DNA of 64,000 nucleotides from Thunnus maccoyii (Eukaryota; Chordata; Actinopteri; Scombriformes; Scombridae), in the NCBI RefSeq assembly GCF_910596095.1, contig NC_056552.1, positions 9,963,111 to 10,027,110 of the forward strand. The letters are read 5' to 3'. Positions 53,735 to 64,000 of this stretch are shown piece by piece. The stretch's first letter is position 1. Each line of letters starts with the position of its first letter. The notes beneath the pieces were generated by a model. It saw nothing but the letters and a program-made list of their open reading frames with translations, had not been told where the DNA came from and ran no database searches. A program made the position numbers and the translations under genes.

Positions 53735-56700
53735 TATAGATGTTGCCATTTCCTGCGTTAATCCTACTTGCGTTTTCCCGACAACCATGTGGTTACCAGG
53801 TTACATTGTCATGATGTCGTTGGCACATATTCTGGTTAACTGGATGCATCCTGCCTGTCTGTCTTTATTATGTATGTAATTACCCTTTTGCATTGCTGCC
53901 TTATGACAGAACCTTTATTTAACCTTTATTCTGAAAGGTTATTTCCTATCTGTTGATCTGGCCTTCATGTGACTTTATAGCCAATAGCCTCTCAAAGCAT
54001 TGGCCAGATGTGACCTTTATTATTCCTTTATACTACAGCAGCCTCCTTGTTATTCTATTGATGGGGGTGTTAGGCTGCCTTTAAGTTCTTCTGTGTCTTA
54101 GTCCCTTATCTGACATTTACATTCTTTTTAGTTGTACAAAAATTAGCCTGTAACATAAATACTGTCAGTGGCAGAAATAATACATTTAGTACTATACTAA
54201 GGTTCAATATTGAGTTACTGTAGTTGTACTGTACTGAAGTATTTCCATTTCATGGTACTTTATACTTCTACTCCACTATATTTCATGAGGAAATACTGTA
54301 CTTCTTACTCCACTATATTTATTTCTCAGCTACAGTTACTTTTCAGATAAAGATTGAACATACAAAATTAGAGCTGCATCAATTAGTGGATCAATTGATT
54401 AGTCGATCGACAGAAAATCAATCAACAACTATTTTGATTAAAAAAAACGCCATAAATTTGCTGGTTGCAGCTTCTCAAATGTGAAGATTTAAAGCTTTTC
54501 TATGTTCCTTCCAGACATGTTAGGATATGAAAAAAATACTCTGCTTTAAAAAAAATATGACCTTGTGTCTACTGTTGTTTTTCCACAAAAAATCTTAAAT
54601 CATAAGTAATGAATCAAATTACATTGTTGTTAATAGCTTCCTCTCAACCAGCTACAACATTATAATGGTGCTTACATCATAATGCATCAGTAATAAATTA
54701 TTAATGTTATAACAATGACAGGGCCATTTTGCACAATGAGTAGGCTACTTTTTATATTTTATATACATTTTGTTGATAATATACTTATACTAAAGTAGTT
54801 TTACTTGTAACAGAGTATTTTGATGAATATTTAGATACTTATTCTAGCACTAAATATTGTTACAGATCAATATAGAATATTATAGGATGCCATAAAATAT
54901 AAAAGAAGAAGAAACGACAGAGATAAACCTATACAGCTGTCTGAAACAAACCAATTAATTTCATATATTAATACTTTATACTGTAGGATTTTAGAGAAAC
55001 TTCTTTACTCAGGTTTTGACACATTTTTTTTCTTTTTACAGTCCCGCAGCTTCAACTTTTCACACTTACAAAGTAATTGTCACCTCGAAAGCAGATCATG
55101 TGACATCATCTCCCTTTATCCTCTCAGGGTTGCCTAACTTAGCTCAAACGTGGTATATAGATTGAGGCAGGTTAATAGATAGGCTGTTAGTCTTTCCAGT
55201 CCATCAATCAATTAATCATTTGTGCCATCTTTGATCCGAAGGTTGGCTTTCATAGTCCTCCCAACTGTTTGTCTTCTCAGCCTTTCTCTTGAGTTGTTTG
55301 TCTTCTTTCTCTGCTCCATCTCCTTATGTCATCAAGCCACATTATGCTTTGTCTTCCCACTCCTCGTTTCCCTTCAGTCATCCCTTCCAAAACCCTTCAT
55401 CAGCCTCCCACTGGACCCCCTCATCAAGTGCCCCATAACCTCAAACTTCCTCTTCCTCCCTCCCTTAAACTGTCTGTCTTCCCCTACCACTTCAAGAACT
55501 TTATCCTTTGACACAAATCTTCTCCAGCTGATCTTCAGCATTCTCCTCTAGCACCATATCTCAGAGGCATTTATCCTTTTTTTTTGCTTCCTCTGTCAGT
55601 GTCCATGTTTCTGATCCATATGTAAGAACAGAAAAGATATACAGTAGGTTTCAGTGATCTTTTTCCTTACTTTGATGTTGATGTTGCTTCTTAGAAGTTC
55701 TTTATTTTCCAAGAAAACTATTTTTTCTTGTCCGATTCTGCATCCATCTTCGTAAATTCGACTTCCCAGGTGTTTGTATTTGTGCATTTGCTCTACTTCT
55801 GAATCCTCCAGTTTAATTTTGATCTTCTCAATTTCACCTTTTCCCATAATCATTGATTTGGTCTTTCTGCTGTTCATTGCCTGATATACAGCTTCTAACA
55901 TTTCTTGGAGTTCCTGCTCATCTTCTGCCAGAAGAACTGTATTGTCAGCATACCTGATGCTCGTCAAGCGCTCCCCATTTATCTGCATCCCTGTCTTCTC
56001 TTGTAGTGCTTCTTCGATCATCCTCTCCGTGTACAAATTAAAGAGAACTGGAGATAAGATGCGTCCTTTTTAAGATGTCTACTACTTCTATTTCTCCATT
56101 TTCTGTAATGACAGCTGCTTTCTGGATTCAATATAGATTTTTTTTATTATTCTTATATCACGTGCTGGAATTCCTTCATCTTTCAGTATCTCAATTAGTC
56201 GCTCATGGTTTACCTGTTCAAAAGCTTTTTGAGAGTCTATGAACAGCATGTAAACTTTTTTGTTCCTTTTTATTATTCTCTGTCCAGTTGTTCTTAGTGT
56301 GGAGACGCCATCTCTTTTTCCTTTTCTATAGCTCTGCTGGCATTCTGAAATCCTGATATCAATGTTGTTGGTTATACTTCTCTTGATTATATGCAACACT
56401 ATCTTTGACCCATAACTTATAGCCTAATACTTTACCAGCCTGTGCTCTTCGCTTGAGTATTTTTCACTCTCCGTAGAGGAATGAAATTGCTCTTCAGAAA
56501 TTCTTCTGGTAGCTTTCCTGATTTGTAGATCTTGTTTGTGACATTTTGACGTTTCTTATTCCCTCTAGTCCTCGACTTTGAATTAGTTTTGCTTGGATAC
56601 CATCTGCTCCACATACTTTTCTTTTGGATAGCTTCTTATCACTTCCTGAATTTCTTCCTCTGTGATTTCATTCATTTCTTTGCCAGTTATATAACCTGTT

Positions 56701-59700
56701 TCTCGATTCGTCTGTGTTTCTGTCCTTCGATCCACATATATTTTCTTGATATACCGAGCCCATCTTTTAAGCACTTGGGTTTTTTTCCTAGTTTGTCTTT
56801 TATTGTTGTTGATTGTGACTTGCCAGTGCTTTTCCCTTGAAATGTTTCACTTTCTGAGGAAACCTTAGGTTATGCTGTCTATTCACAGGTTGACACAGGT
56901 TGTTAAAATGTTCTTTCGCTTCACTGTACATTGGTTGTTTCTCTTTCTTTTGGTTTTGGTACTCTCTTTGTCAACCTTGATCTTTTGCCTCTGTCAAAAG
57001 ATTCATTAAAACAGACGACAATGTTCACGCTTAATGTCACCCGACCTGCATGTGTAGGGACTAGGAAACTCTAACCAGACACAGAAAAGCTCATTATTCC
57101 CCAGCCTCCTGCACAAAGCACTCTATGTTCTCCTGTAATAACAAGTTACACAAGAGAAGCTACAAAAATACATACTAGGAATCTTCTCTTCATTTCTGGT
57201 ACAATGCACAAATATGAATTCCTGCTGCAAACACTATTAGTAAAGTCTTTTCTTAAAGGGGACATATTATACACATTTAAAGGTCTATATTTTTAGTCTG
57301 GGGCTCTACTGGAATATCTTTGCATGATTCACAGGTTAAAAACTACTTATTTATCTTCTACCGACCCTTTATGCAATCCCTCAGTTCAGCCTCTGTCTGA
57401 AACAAGCCGTTTTAGCTCCTGTCTCTTTAAGCCCGCCTCCAGGGGAGCCCACTCTGTTCTGATTGGCCAGCTCTTGGAAGCTGCCCCTCAGTAGACATCC
57501 GCAGGCTACAGGACTACATCAGCAAACCATGCAACAAACTATAGTAGAAGGATTTCGCTACTTTTTTCTTCACTCAAAATGTCATCTTCTCAAATGCATC
57601 TGTACATATTTGAGCCACAATCCAATCTGAAATATGAGAGTAGACGACGCAAACAACACATGGAAAAACCTTAGCAACCAAGGCTACGGTACAGACGGCC
57701 GTATATGTGCATGCGTGACGATCTGACATCAAGATAGAAAAAAACGTCACTAAAACGAAGCGTTCAGAGCAGGCTGAAGCCCTGGCTTTTGGCTTGTAGG
57801 CAGCATTTCCACATATGCTAACCTCAAATTTCGGAACTTTGACCATGTTTAGCATAGATGTCCGACATCATAACCGTATATAGATAACGGAAAACCAGCA
57901 AAAAAGCATACGTTCCCTTTAAATAGCAAGTAAAAATAATCTGCTTTCAGTGCCTCTGCGTTTTCATATGTCAGATTTCATTTCCCTGCTCCCACTCTAT
58001 CTACCTCCACACACTCTAACAAGGTAATTGGTCTCCCAATTATTTTTCAAACCAAGGTGGGTGAGAAGCTTCCTCCAAGTGACAAGATATTAAGGAGGCA
58101 CATTTGTACTTCATTAAATATACAGTGCACGTCTGATCTTTACTTACAGTGTTTACTGTCTGAAAAATAGAACAATAGTATGAAATTTAATGACTTGTGT
58201 AGATTAATAGCAAAGTTACTGGTCCAAATCACACTGATCGAAGATTTCTGGGTGTGAAATGATCACACACCAAAAGAATACAGCAAAGCAGGTGTCTACA
58301 GGTCGAAACTGTGTAAAAAAAAAATATATATATATATATATATGTGGCTGTAGTAGACTAGGAGCCCAATAAAATATTGTGATATTGCTTACAGATATAA
58401 CATTGAAGAGCGCTAGACAAAAATAAGCCTAGATGTTAAAATACTGTAGTTTGTAGTGTTGAACTGCTAATTGGGGTGCTCTTTAATAATCGTAACAAGT
58501 ACTTGAACAGTCTCACAAGTGGGGAAACAACTCAAAAGATGAGATTAATCAAGGTTCAAGGTTTCTTTATTAGTACCCACGGCTAAATTTGTTGTGCAGA
58601 AAGGAGATTCAGTATTCCAGAGTTAAAAAAGAAGACATCACAGCAATACAGATTCAAAAGACATTAAAACAAATACACTAAAACAAGTATCATCACAATA
58701 TCAAAAAATAGTATCAGAGTATAACTACTCCCAAGAAGGTCATGACAAAGTGCTTCTCCACACACACACACTCACCCACTCACTCAAACGCTTAAAGTGC
58801 CAGGCATGGATGAAGTGCATCATCTCGTGCTAGCTTTGTTTAGTAGTGCAATGGCTGTCGGTACAAAAGCATTTCTGTATCGTTTTGATCGCCACAAACC
58901 GGAGCTGTCTCCTTCTCAAAGGTCAATTTAGAGTCTATGACTGTCCAAAGATATTTGTAGCTCTTCTACGCAATCCACAGACTGGTCTTTTAATGATCTT
59001 AGTCTCATAGATTGAAGCATAAGTTCTGAAATCTACAATCATATCCTTTGTCTTGGATATGTTTAGCTTCAGGAAAGATTCGTCACACCAGATGACAAAC
59101 TCATCAATACCTGGGCCATGGCTGAAATCATTAGCAGACTGACTCATCTGCAAATTTCAGTATGGTCCTGTCCTCATGCTCATTTTGGCTCATTTTTATG
59201 TATAGAATATAAATTAAATGTAAGAGAACACAGCCCTGGGATGAGCTAGTAGAAGAACATAATGAATCTGATGAAATTCACTCTCACCCTTTTGTGTTCT
59301 GTTGTCAAAAAAAATCCATTATCCAACCCACCAGATTGTGACTCAACTCAAAATGCTCTGTCAGCCTTATGGCTAGAATGCAAAGTATTAAAGGCTGAAG
59401 AAAAATCAATAAATAGCAATCTAGCATGGTTTTTATCCCCCTCTAGGTGTTTAAACAAAATGTTAAGTAGGGTGATTGTAGCATCCTCAGCTCCTCTGTG
59501 TGCCTTATAGGCAAATTTCATAGGGTGCATGGTTTCCCTTTCAAACTCTCAGGGTTTTCATTACAAGAGGAGTGAGGGCGACTGGCCTGAAGTCATTAAA
59601 AGCTTTGGGGCTCGCTGCCTTCAGGGTGATTAGAGCCTGCTTCCACAGGTTAGGTACACGTTGTAGGTTCAGAGACATGTTGAAAGTATCATAAAAGATA

Positions 59701-61406
59701 GAACTTCATTACCCTGCACAAGACTTGAGTAATTTGCCACTGATATTGTCAGGACCAGCGCTCTTGTTTATCTTTAGAGAAAGGAAAGACTTTTCAACTT
59801 CTCTCTGCACCAGGACAAAGAGCCACTTGTATTTAAGTTAAGTTTTTTTTAAGTTTATTTAAGTTTGCTCTCTACTTCAGTTTTATACTTTTGTTTAGCC
59901 CTTAGGATTTCGACTTTCACTTCCCTTTTGGCTGCATCTACTTCAGCAGCCCCTCCTTGACCGAAGGACAGCTGCTTCTTCTGTAAACTAGACTTAAGTG
60001 CCTTAGACATGATGTCCAAGGTTTGTTATTGGATTTAACCTTAAACTTTTTAGTAGAAATAATCATATTCTCACAAAAAGGTAACAAAAAAACGGATTAC
60101 ATCAATGTCCTTGCAAGAGTCCTTTTTTTTTTCCCTCACTTGCATATACACAGCAGCGTTGAGCACACCATCTTGGATTTTTATTGTACTTAAAGCAGCT
60201 AAAATCAATATTTTTATAATAACAATGGATCAAAAGACTGTGTGTAATGTGAAACGGGTTATTGTTTTGGTTTTGATTACTGACATACAGCGGAGTTGTG
60301 CATTTGTGACCAACCGGTTATTTATGTACAGGGGCTGAGGCCAAGCGTGCCAGTGGAGACCCCAGCTATGGTCTTCGCCACACCCACCAAGGTGGTCTCA
60401 GAGGCCGGGGCCACCGTGGAGTACATGGGAGCAAACAAGGTGCCCGAGTTCCAGAAGCTATTCCAGGTAAAAACACAGACTGCAATAAGCGGAGCCTTAA
60501 TCACGACACTTATAAAGTTTTCACATTGAGTCTGCTTTTGCTAATTCGAAGAAGTCCTCAGAGTGATCTGCTAAATTGGCTGCCTCTTGGGTCGGACAAG
60601 TCAACTTTCAGTCAAAAATATGAAGATTTTTTTTCAGCATTAGGAGATGACAGGTATTTATTTGACTCTCTGATGTTAATGGCCCTCTGCTTCCCCCTTC
60701 AGAATTAATCACCAGAGAGGCACTGTGGGAAATAATAAGAGACTGTGAGGTTGGGCAGAGCAATCACTCAAACAAATCCAAATTACCATATTGACTGCTG
60801 CACTTTTCTAATTGCAAGAACATTTATTATGAAAGCGAATGTGTTCCAGTGTACAAATATGTATAGAAACTCCAGCCCTCCGAGGCAAATTACACATTAC
60901 CTTTCATTATAATCAATCATTAGTCATTTTAGTTTTTCCAAACACATTTTTCAGTAACAATTTTTCAATCTGAAAATGTTTATTACATTTTGCAGTAAAC
61001 GTTGAGAAAATTTTACTTTGAAAAAATGTGCTGACTTGGTTAGAAACTTTGTGTTTTTGTTGTGTTACAAGGGAGAAAAAAGTAGGTAAAGAGTTCAAGG
61101 AAAATGGTGTTCTGACCCAAATACCTCAAAATGTTGAGGCCTATCTTACACAGCAGATACTCTTTACTATCTGTTCTGTACTCTCTGCCACAACTTCATT
61201 ATTTGATTTTTCTTATTTTCCTCTTTTTTTCTTGCTCCTCCCCCTCCTGTCTCCTCTTCTCTCAGACATCAGACGGTGTCCCCATCCATCTGAAGCGCGG
61301 CGTTCCCGACAAGCTACTGTACCGCACCACCATGGCTCTCACAGTAGGAGGCGCTCTATACTGTCTGGTGGCTCTTTACATCGCAGCTCAGCCCAGAAAT
61401 AAGTGA
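51688..61406 (+). CDS. cox7a2l: cox7a2l: COX7A2-like protein / respiratory supercomplex assembly factor (3 coding exons)
   Basis: COX7A2L (COX7RP/SCAF1) sits in the mitochondrial inner membrane and joins complexes III and IV in supercomplexes. Joining 51688-51759, 60332-60466 and 61266-61406 gives 115 residues (human 114). The N-terminus [12 protein letters not shown] is identical to human as I recall it. Further matches are [39 protein letters not shown] and the membrane segment [20 protein letters not shown], ending PRNK. All junctions fall between codons. Intron 1 is 8.6 kb and full of degenerate transposable elements. The neighbour kcng3 is the same as in human. Confidence 0.98.
53652..53730. 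repeat. (AT)n microsatellite, 79 bp uninterrupted
   Basis: Perfect alternating AT for about 39 units. Confidence 0.97.
54150..54360. repeat. Fragment of a CAGTGG-type element
   Basis: GTCAGTGGCAGAAATAATAC, then TACTTCTACTCCACTATATT and TACAGTTACTTTTCAGAT resemble the interior of the element at 50669-51430. Partial copy. Confidence 0.45.
54368..54570 (-). repeat. Dispersed repeat with CTGCAA ends, copy 5 (truncated)
   Basis: It begins AGAGCTGCATCAATTAGTGG, then GATTAGTCGATCGACAGAAA, matching the reverse of copies 1 and 2. The distal half is missing. Confidence 0.65.
55560..56990 (-). pseudogene. Degenerate non-LTR retrotransposon (LINE) reverse transcriptase, copy 1
   Basis: Minus-strand frames give, in order, [69 protein letters not shown], then [20 protein letters not shown] (the catalytic box as YADN instead of YADD) and [11 protein letters not shown]. 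In another frame beyond a shift comes [13 protein letters not shown]. This is the RT domain and its C-terminal part of an RTE/R4-like LINE; the clade is uncertain. Stops and frameshifts make it inactive. Confidence 0.85.
57253..57922. mobile_element. TTAA-flanked non-autonomous element, copy 2
   Basis: TTAA at 57253-57256 and 57919-57922 bracket ends AGGGGACATATTAT and GCATACGTTCCCT, which are imperfect inverted repeats. The interior matches copy 1 at 18158-18702. A TTAA target is typical of piggyBac and Kolobok-type transposons; the family is inferred. 670 bp. Confidence 0.8.
58560..59980 (-). pseudogene. Degenerate LINE (L2/CR1-like), 3' part, copy 2
   Basis: Minus-strand pieces: [20 protein letters not shown], then [66 protein letters not shown], then [20 protein letters not shown] and IVDF. 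These are RT blocks typical of fish L2/CR1-type LINEs, broken by stops, frameshifts and a deletion that removes the YADD region. The 3' end (about 58560-58600) reads TTTCTTTATTAGTACCCACG on the plus strand, a LINE-like tail. Confidence 0.85.
60332..60466 (+). CDS. cox7a2l: cox7a2l coding exon 2
   Basis: 45 codons; acceptor ATGTACAG|GGGCTG and donor TTCCAG|GTAAAA. It encodes [20 protein letters not shown] through [11 protein letters not shown]. Confidence 0.97.
61266..61406 (+). CDS. cox7a2l: cox7a2l coding exon 3, membrane segment and stop
   Basis: Acceptor TCTCTCAG|ACATCA after a strong pyrimidine tract. It encodes [36 protein letters not shown] and [13 protein letters not shown] at 61404-61406. 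Confidence 0.97.
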   Translation, partial: TSDGVPIHLKRGVPDKLLYRTTMALTVGGALYCLVALYIAAQPRNK

Positions 61407-61605
61407 CCAACACAAACCCGGGAACAACAGATCCTTTCATAACACCTCTGCCATGTCACGGCTTTATCACCAAACATTCACATTTTCCGTCTGCCCTCGC
61501 CATGCCACCTCTTGGGACTCTTGAGAATTTATCGCCAGCTGAACAAAATGTCACACAAATGATAACAACAATAATGTCTTCTTTGTTAAAAAAACAGTGT
61601 AAATT

Positions 61606-61611
61606 AATAAA
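61606..61611 (+). terminator. cox7a2l polyadenylation signal
   Basis: AATAAA 200 bases after the stop codon, giving a short 3'UTR. This is the first canonical signal downstream. Confidence 0.7.
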
Positions 61612-61639
61612 TTTTAAGTGGAAAAAAGTTAAAATATTC

Positions 61640-64000
61640 TGAGTTCAAGTCTTTTTCATCCTCGTTTGTCAAGATTACAACTTTATGTCCTGCTTTTATA
61701 TCCCACTAATTAGCACTGACTATATCTGAGGTGTCTTTAAGATGTGTAGACATCATATATGAAGCCATCTATAAGGTAGAAAGCTGCATCATCTCTCAGC
61801 TCTTAAACATGCCAAAATAGAAACAGACACGTAAAGATTCATGCGCACAGCTTTCAACAAGCTTGTGGCAGCGCAGAAATAATCGTGTGTGTGTGCGCAA
61901 GAGAGACCGAGAGCAAGCATGATGGAGACACCCCGTCTGGAACATAGCTGCTGCTCACTTGGCCTAAGTACCGTCTCATACAGTATTTATATGTGTGGGC
62001 CCTGCTGTGATGTCAGATGCTCCAAGCCGAGTTCTGAGAGAGGGTGGTAGGGAGGGCGCTTCAGAAAGACATGTTGGCAGTCCGTCATCATGCTGCTGAA
62101 ATACTGATAATTAGTCTCTGCCTTTTCTCTCTTGTCTTGATGGTATGTTTTAAATGTGTATGTGTTGATTTTCTCTGTGTGAGTGTGTGTGTGTATTGAT
62201 TGGGCAGGGTCATGTGATGCATGGCAGCTGAACACTCACAAGAGGTGGTCTTTGTTGATTTAATTGATTGGTACAGTGCTCATGGAGTGCTCGCCCACTT
62301 GTAATCATCAAATAGTACATCGTATATGTACAGTACAGCTCTGTACTCCTCCCAACACGGATATAGACGCCTTCAAGTTAAAGCTGTTTGACTTTTTGTA
62401 CATTGTGTCCTAAAACGAGGCCAGCGCAGCAAGACGATTGATCCTAAACTCAAGACAAGGTAATCAGTGAGTATTTTTTAATGGCAAGATAGCAGAGTGT
62501 TCTTGACTGTCTAGGTCAGACATCTGACCTCAGTCCATCAGATAATATGTTTCACTGTTGAAGACCAGACTGGAGGCAAAAAGCCCCCCGAAATAAGACA
62601 GAAGCGAAGGCGGCTGCAGAGCAAGGTCTGGCAGAGCTTCAGCTTTCTGTCCCCTCAAATTAGGAGACTGTTCATAAAGGACAACGGTCAGTTTCCACAC
62701 TATTCATCTGATGTGGCTTAACACCCTCAAGTTAAAGATGAGAGTCAGAACTTAACCTCTGTTTCATTTCAATCAAATCAATTAAACAACTTTATTGTCC
62801 ATGTTTTTTTGCACAAAAACAGAAATTCGTTTTCAAATCCAATGTGCTGAAAAACAGAGCCAACACAGCTAAAAGAGTGTAGTAAGGTCTTGGTTATGCC
62901 TCTGACATCAATGTCTTTCTTTCTAAAAGCTTTCAAGGACTCCAGAAAACCTTAAAAATTTACGCATTTTAAAAAATAAGGCAGTGATCATCTTTCAAAT
63001 GAATGTGTGGCCATGAAAGAGTTTTATTTATTGAAATATGGCACCTTCATTTGTCAATATGATTTAACCCTTTGTCATGACATCAACACCTGACACTCTG
63101 AAGAAACCTTATGATGGATAATTGACGATGGCACTGGTTTAAAAATGAATAAAATGACCTTCTGGGAAAAATAATTAATACCGTTTGAAAAAAAAAAAAA
63201 AGACACAATGCATAATTTGAACAGTGAATCCCCTCCTGTTAAAAAGGGGGGCAGGACGGCCCAGAAACCTTGATATACAATACAGCGACTGGAGGGCGGC
63301 TGGTGTTGCATCTATAACCATTTCTGCTGAAAACTGCTCCAGAGGTGATGCATTCTGTGTTCTGACTTTTGCAAAAAACAGACTGGGGTTGGCTTTGCAA
63401 AATACAATATTTGATTTTAGTAGATACAGTAGATGTCTAGTTTATTAGGTGCAACAAAAAAAATGTCTGGTTCCTGGTCCTGGCTATCTTAAATAGGACT
63501 AATTTGTCATGTAATCATAAGGAATAAATAAGGACTCTTTAAACTCAATAAAACATGCTCTATCAAGCTATAACTTCTTATAAACTGTAAAGCTTTAGTT
63601 ATGAGGTCACGAATCATGCTCGTAGGCCCACTCCTCAAACTCACATTTAAGTTGACCACAGAGAAAGTTTCCCCCTTCAGCAGATAAACGTGAAAACAGC
63701 CTTTCAGTGTCAAACTCTGCACATATACGTCATCCTGCACAGTGAAGCTCAAACATCCAACTAAGAAGTAACAAGAAGAAAAAAGACCATGTTGAGTGGA
63801 GGGGGACTTCAAATATGTGCTTTGCATCTGGAGGAAACACTTGGGTAACGATGAGTTAAACAGCAAACCACAAATTAAGCCATGGTTTCCTCTTTAATCC
63901 GTTATGAGCGGATGTCCTTGATTGTTGCCATGGAAACATAGCTCAGGGACCAGGGTGGCTAACTTTAAGACTTGATGACCCAGTCTGTATTTTTATGCAA
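61640..64000. other. cox7a2l downstream flank, no gene recognised
   Basis: AACTTTATTGTCCATG near 62789 resembles a LINE 3' tail as at 58.57 kb. The rest is AT-rich without coding structure. In human the next gene would be EML4; none of it is visible here. Confidence 0.5.

Larger units (their letters stand above)
51760..60331 (+). other. cox7a2l: cox7a2l intron 1
   Basis: 8.6 kb. It contains a long (AT)n run, a CTGCAA repeat copy, two minus-strand LINE remnants and a TTAA element. No extra exon recognised. Confidence 0.8.

Noticed and set aside
55222-55551. 109-codon plus frame with Leu/Ser/Pro-rich sequence
   Set aside because: Pyrimidine-rich sequence beside an antisense LINE; no domain.
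1-64000. CRISPR arrays, operons, prophage or bacterial defence systems
   Set aside because: The sequence is vertebrate nuclear DNA; the spaced repeats seen are microsatellites and transposon ends.
1-64000. A novel multi-gene system
   Set aside because: All three protein genes are known families in conserved vertebrate order, and the remaining structure is explained by repeats and introns.

Overview
This is vertebrate genomic DNA, almost certainly from a ray-finned (percomorph-like) teleost. The signs are three protein-coding genes with GT-AG introns, many (CA)n/(TG)n microsatellites, a Tc1-like transposase remnant, degenerate LINE copies, and a dense population of short inverted-repeat elements of the kind common in fish. 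The gene order matches the human 2p21 block as I recall it (COX7A2L - KCNG3 - MTA3), which supports the orthology calls. The species cannot be named from the sequence.

Layout. 1-8.18 kb has no protein gene. It holds microsatellites, a complete intron-containing tRNA-Ile(UAU) gene on the minus strand (2711-2803), a Tc1-like transposase fossil (about 4.2-4.7 kb) and other repeats. 8.18-41.80 kb is mta3 on the minus strand. I traced 19 coding exons whose phases join into one open frame of about 700 codons (BAH, ELM2, SANT, GATA-type zinc finger, RBBP-binding C-terminal region). A second, shorter product of 516 codons ends by reading through the exon 14 donor into the intron, where a stop codon and an AATAAA signal follow. 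About 1.1 kb separates the mta3 start codon from that of kcng3, which runs the other way as two coding exons (42.89-45.77 kb) encoding a 422-residue silent Kv6.3 subunit. cox7a2l follows on the plus strand with three coding exons (51.69-61.41 kb, 115 residues). Its 8.6-kb first intron carries two degenerate LINEs and a TTAA-flanked element. 61.64-64.0 kb shows no gene.

The three proteins act in separate processes: a NuRD corepressor subunit (nucleus), a modulatory potassium-channel subunit (plasma membrane) and a respiratory supercomplex factor (mitochondrial inner membrane). The only possible shared regulation I see is the divergent mta3/kcng3 promoter interval.

I found no undescribed multi-gene system. 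The points most worth following are the alternative 3' end of mta3; mta3 exon 15, whose acceptor lies beside a TG microsatellite and whose skipping would create a stop at the junction; the weakened second RBBP-type motif; a short upstream ORF before kcng3; and several structured inverted-repeat elements, including a palindromic element flanked by about 120-bp direct repeats. Splice boundaries were placed by reading consensus sites and checking phase, not by transcript data.
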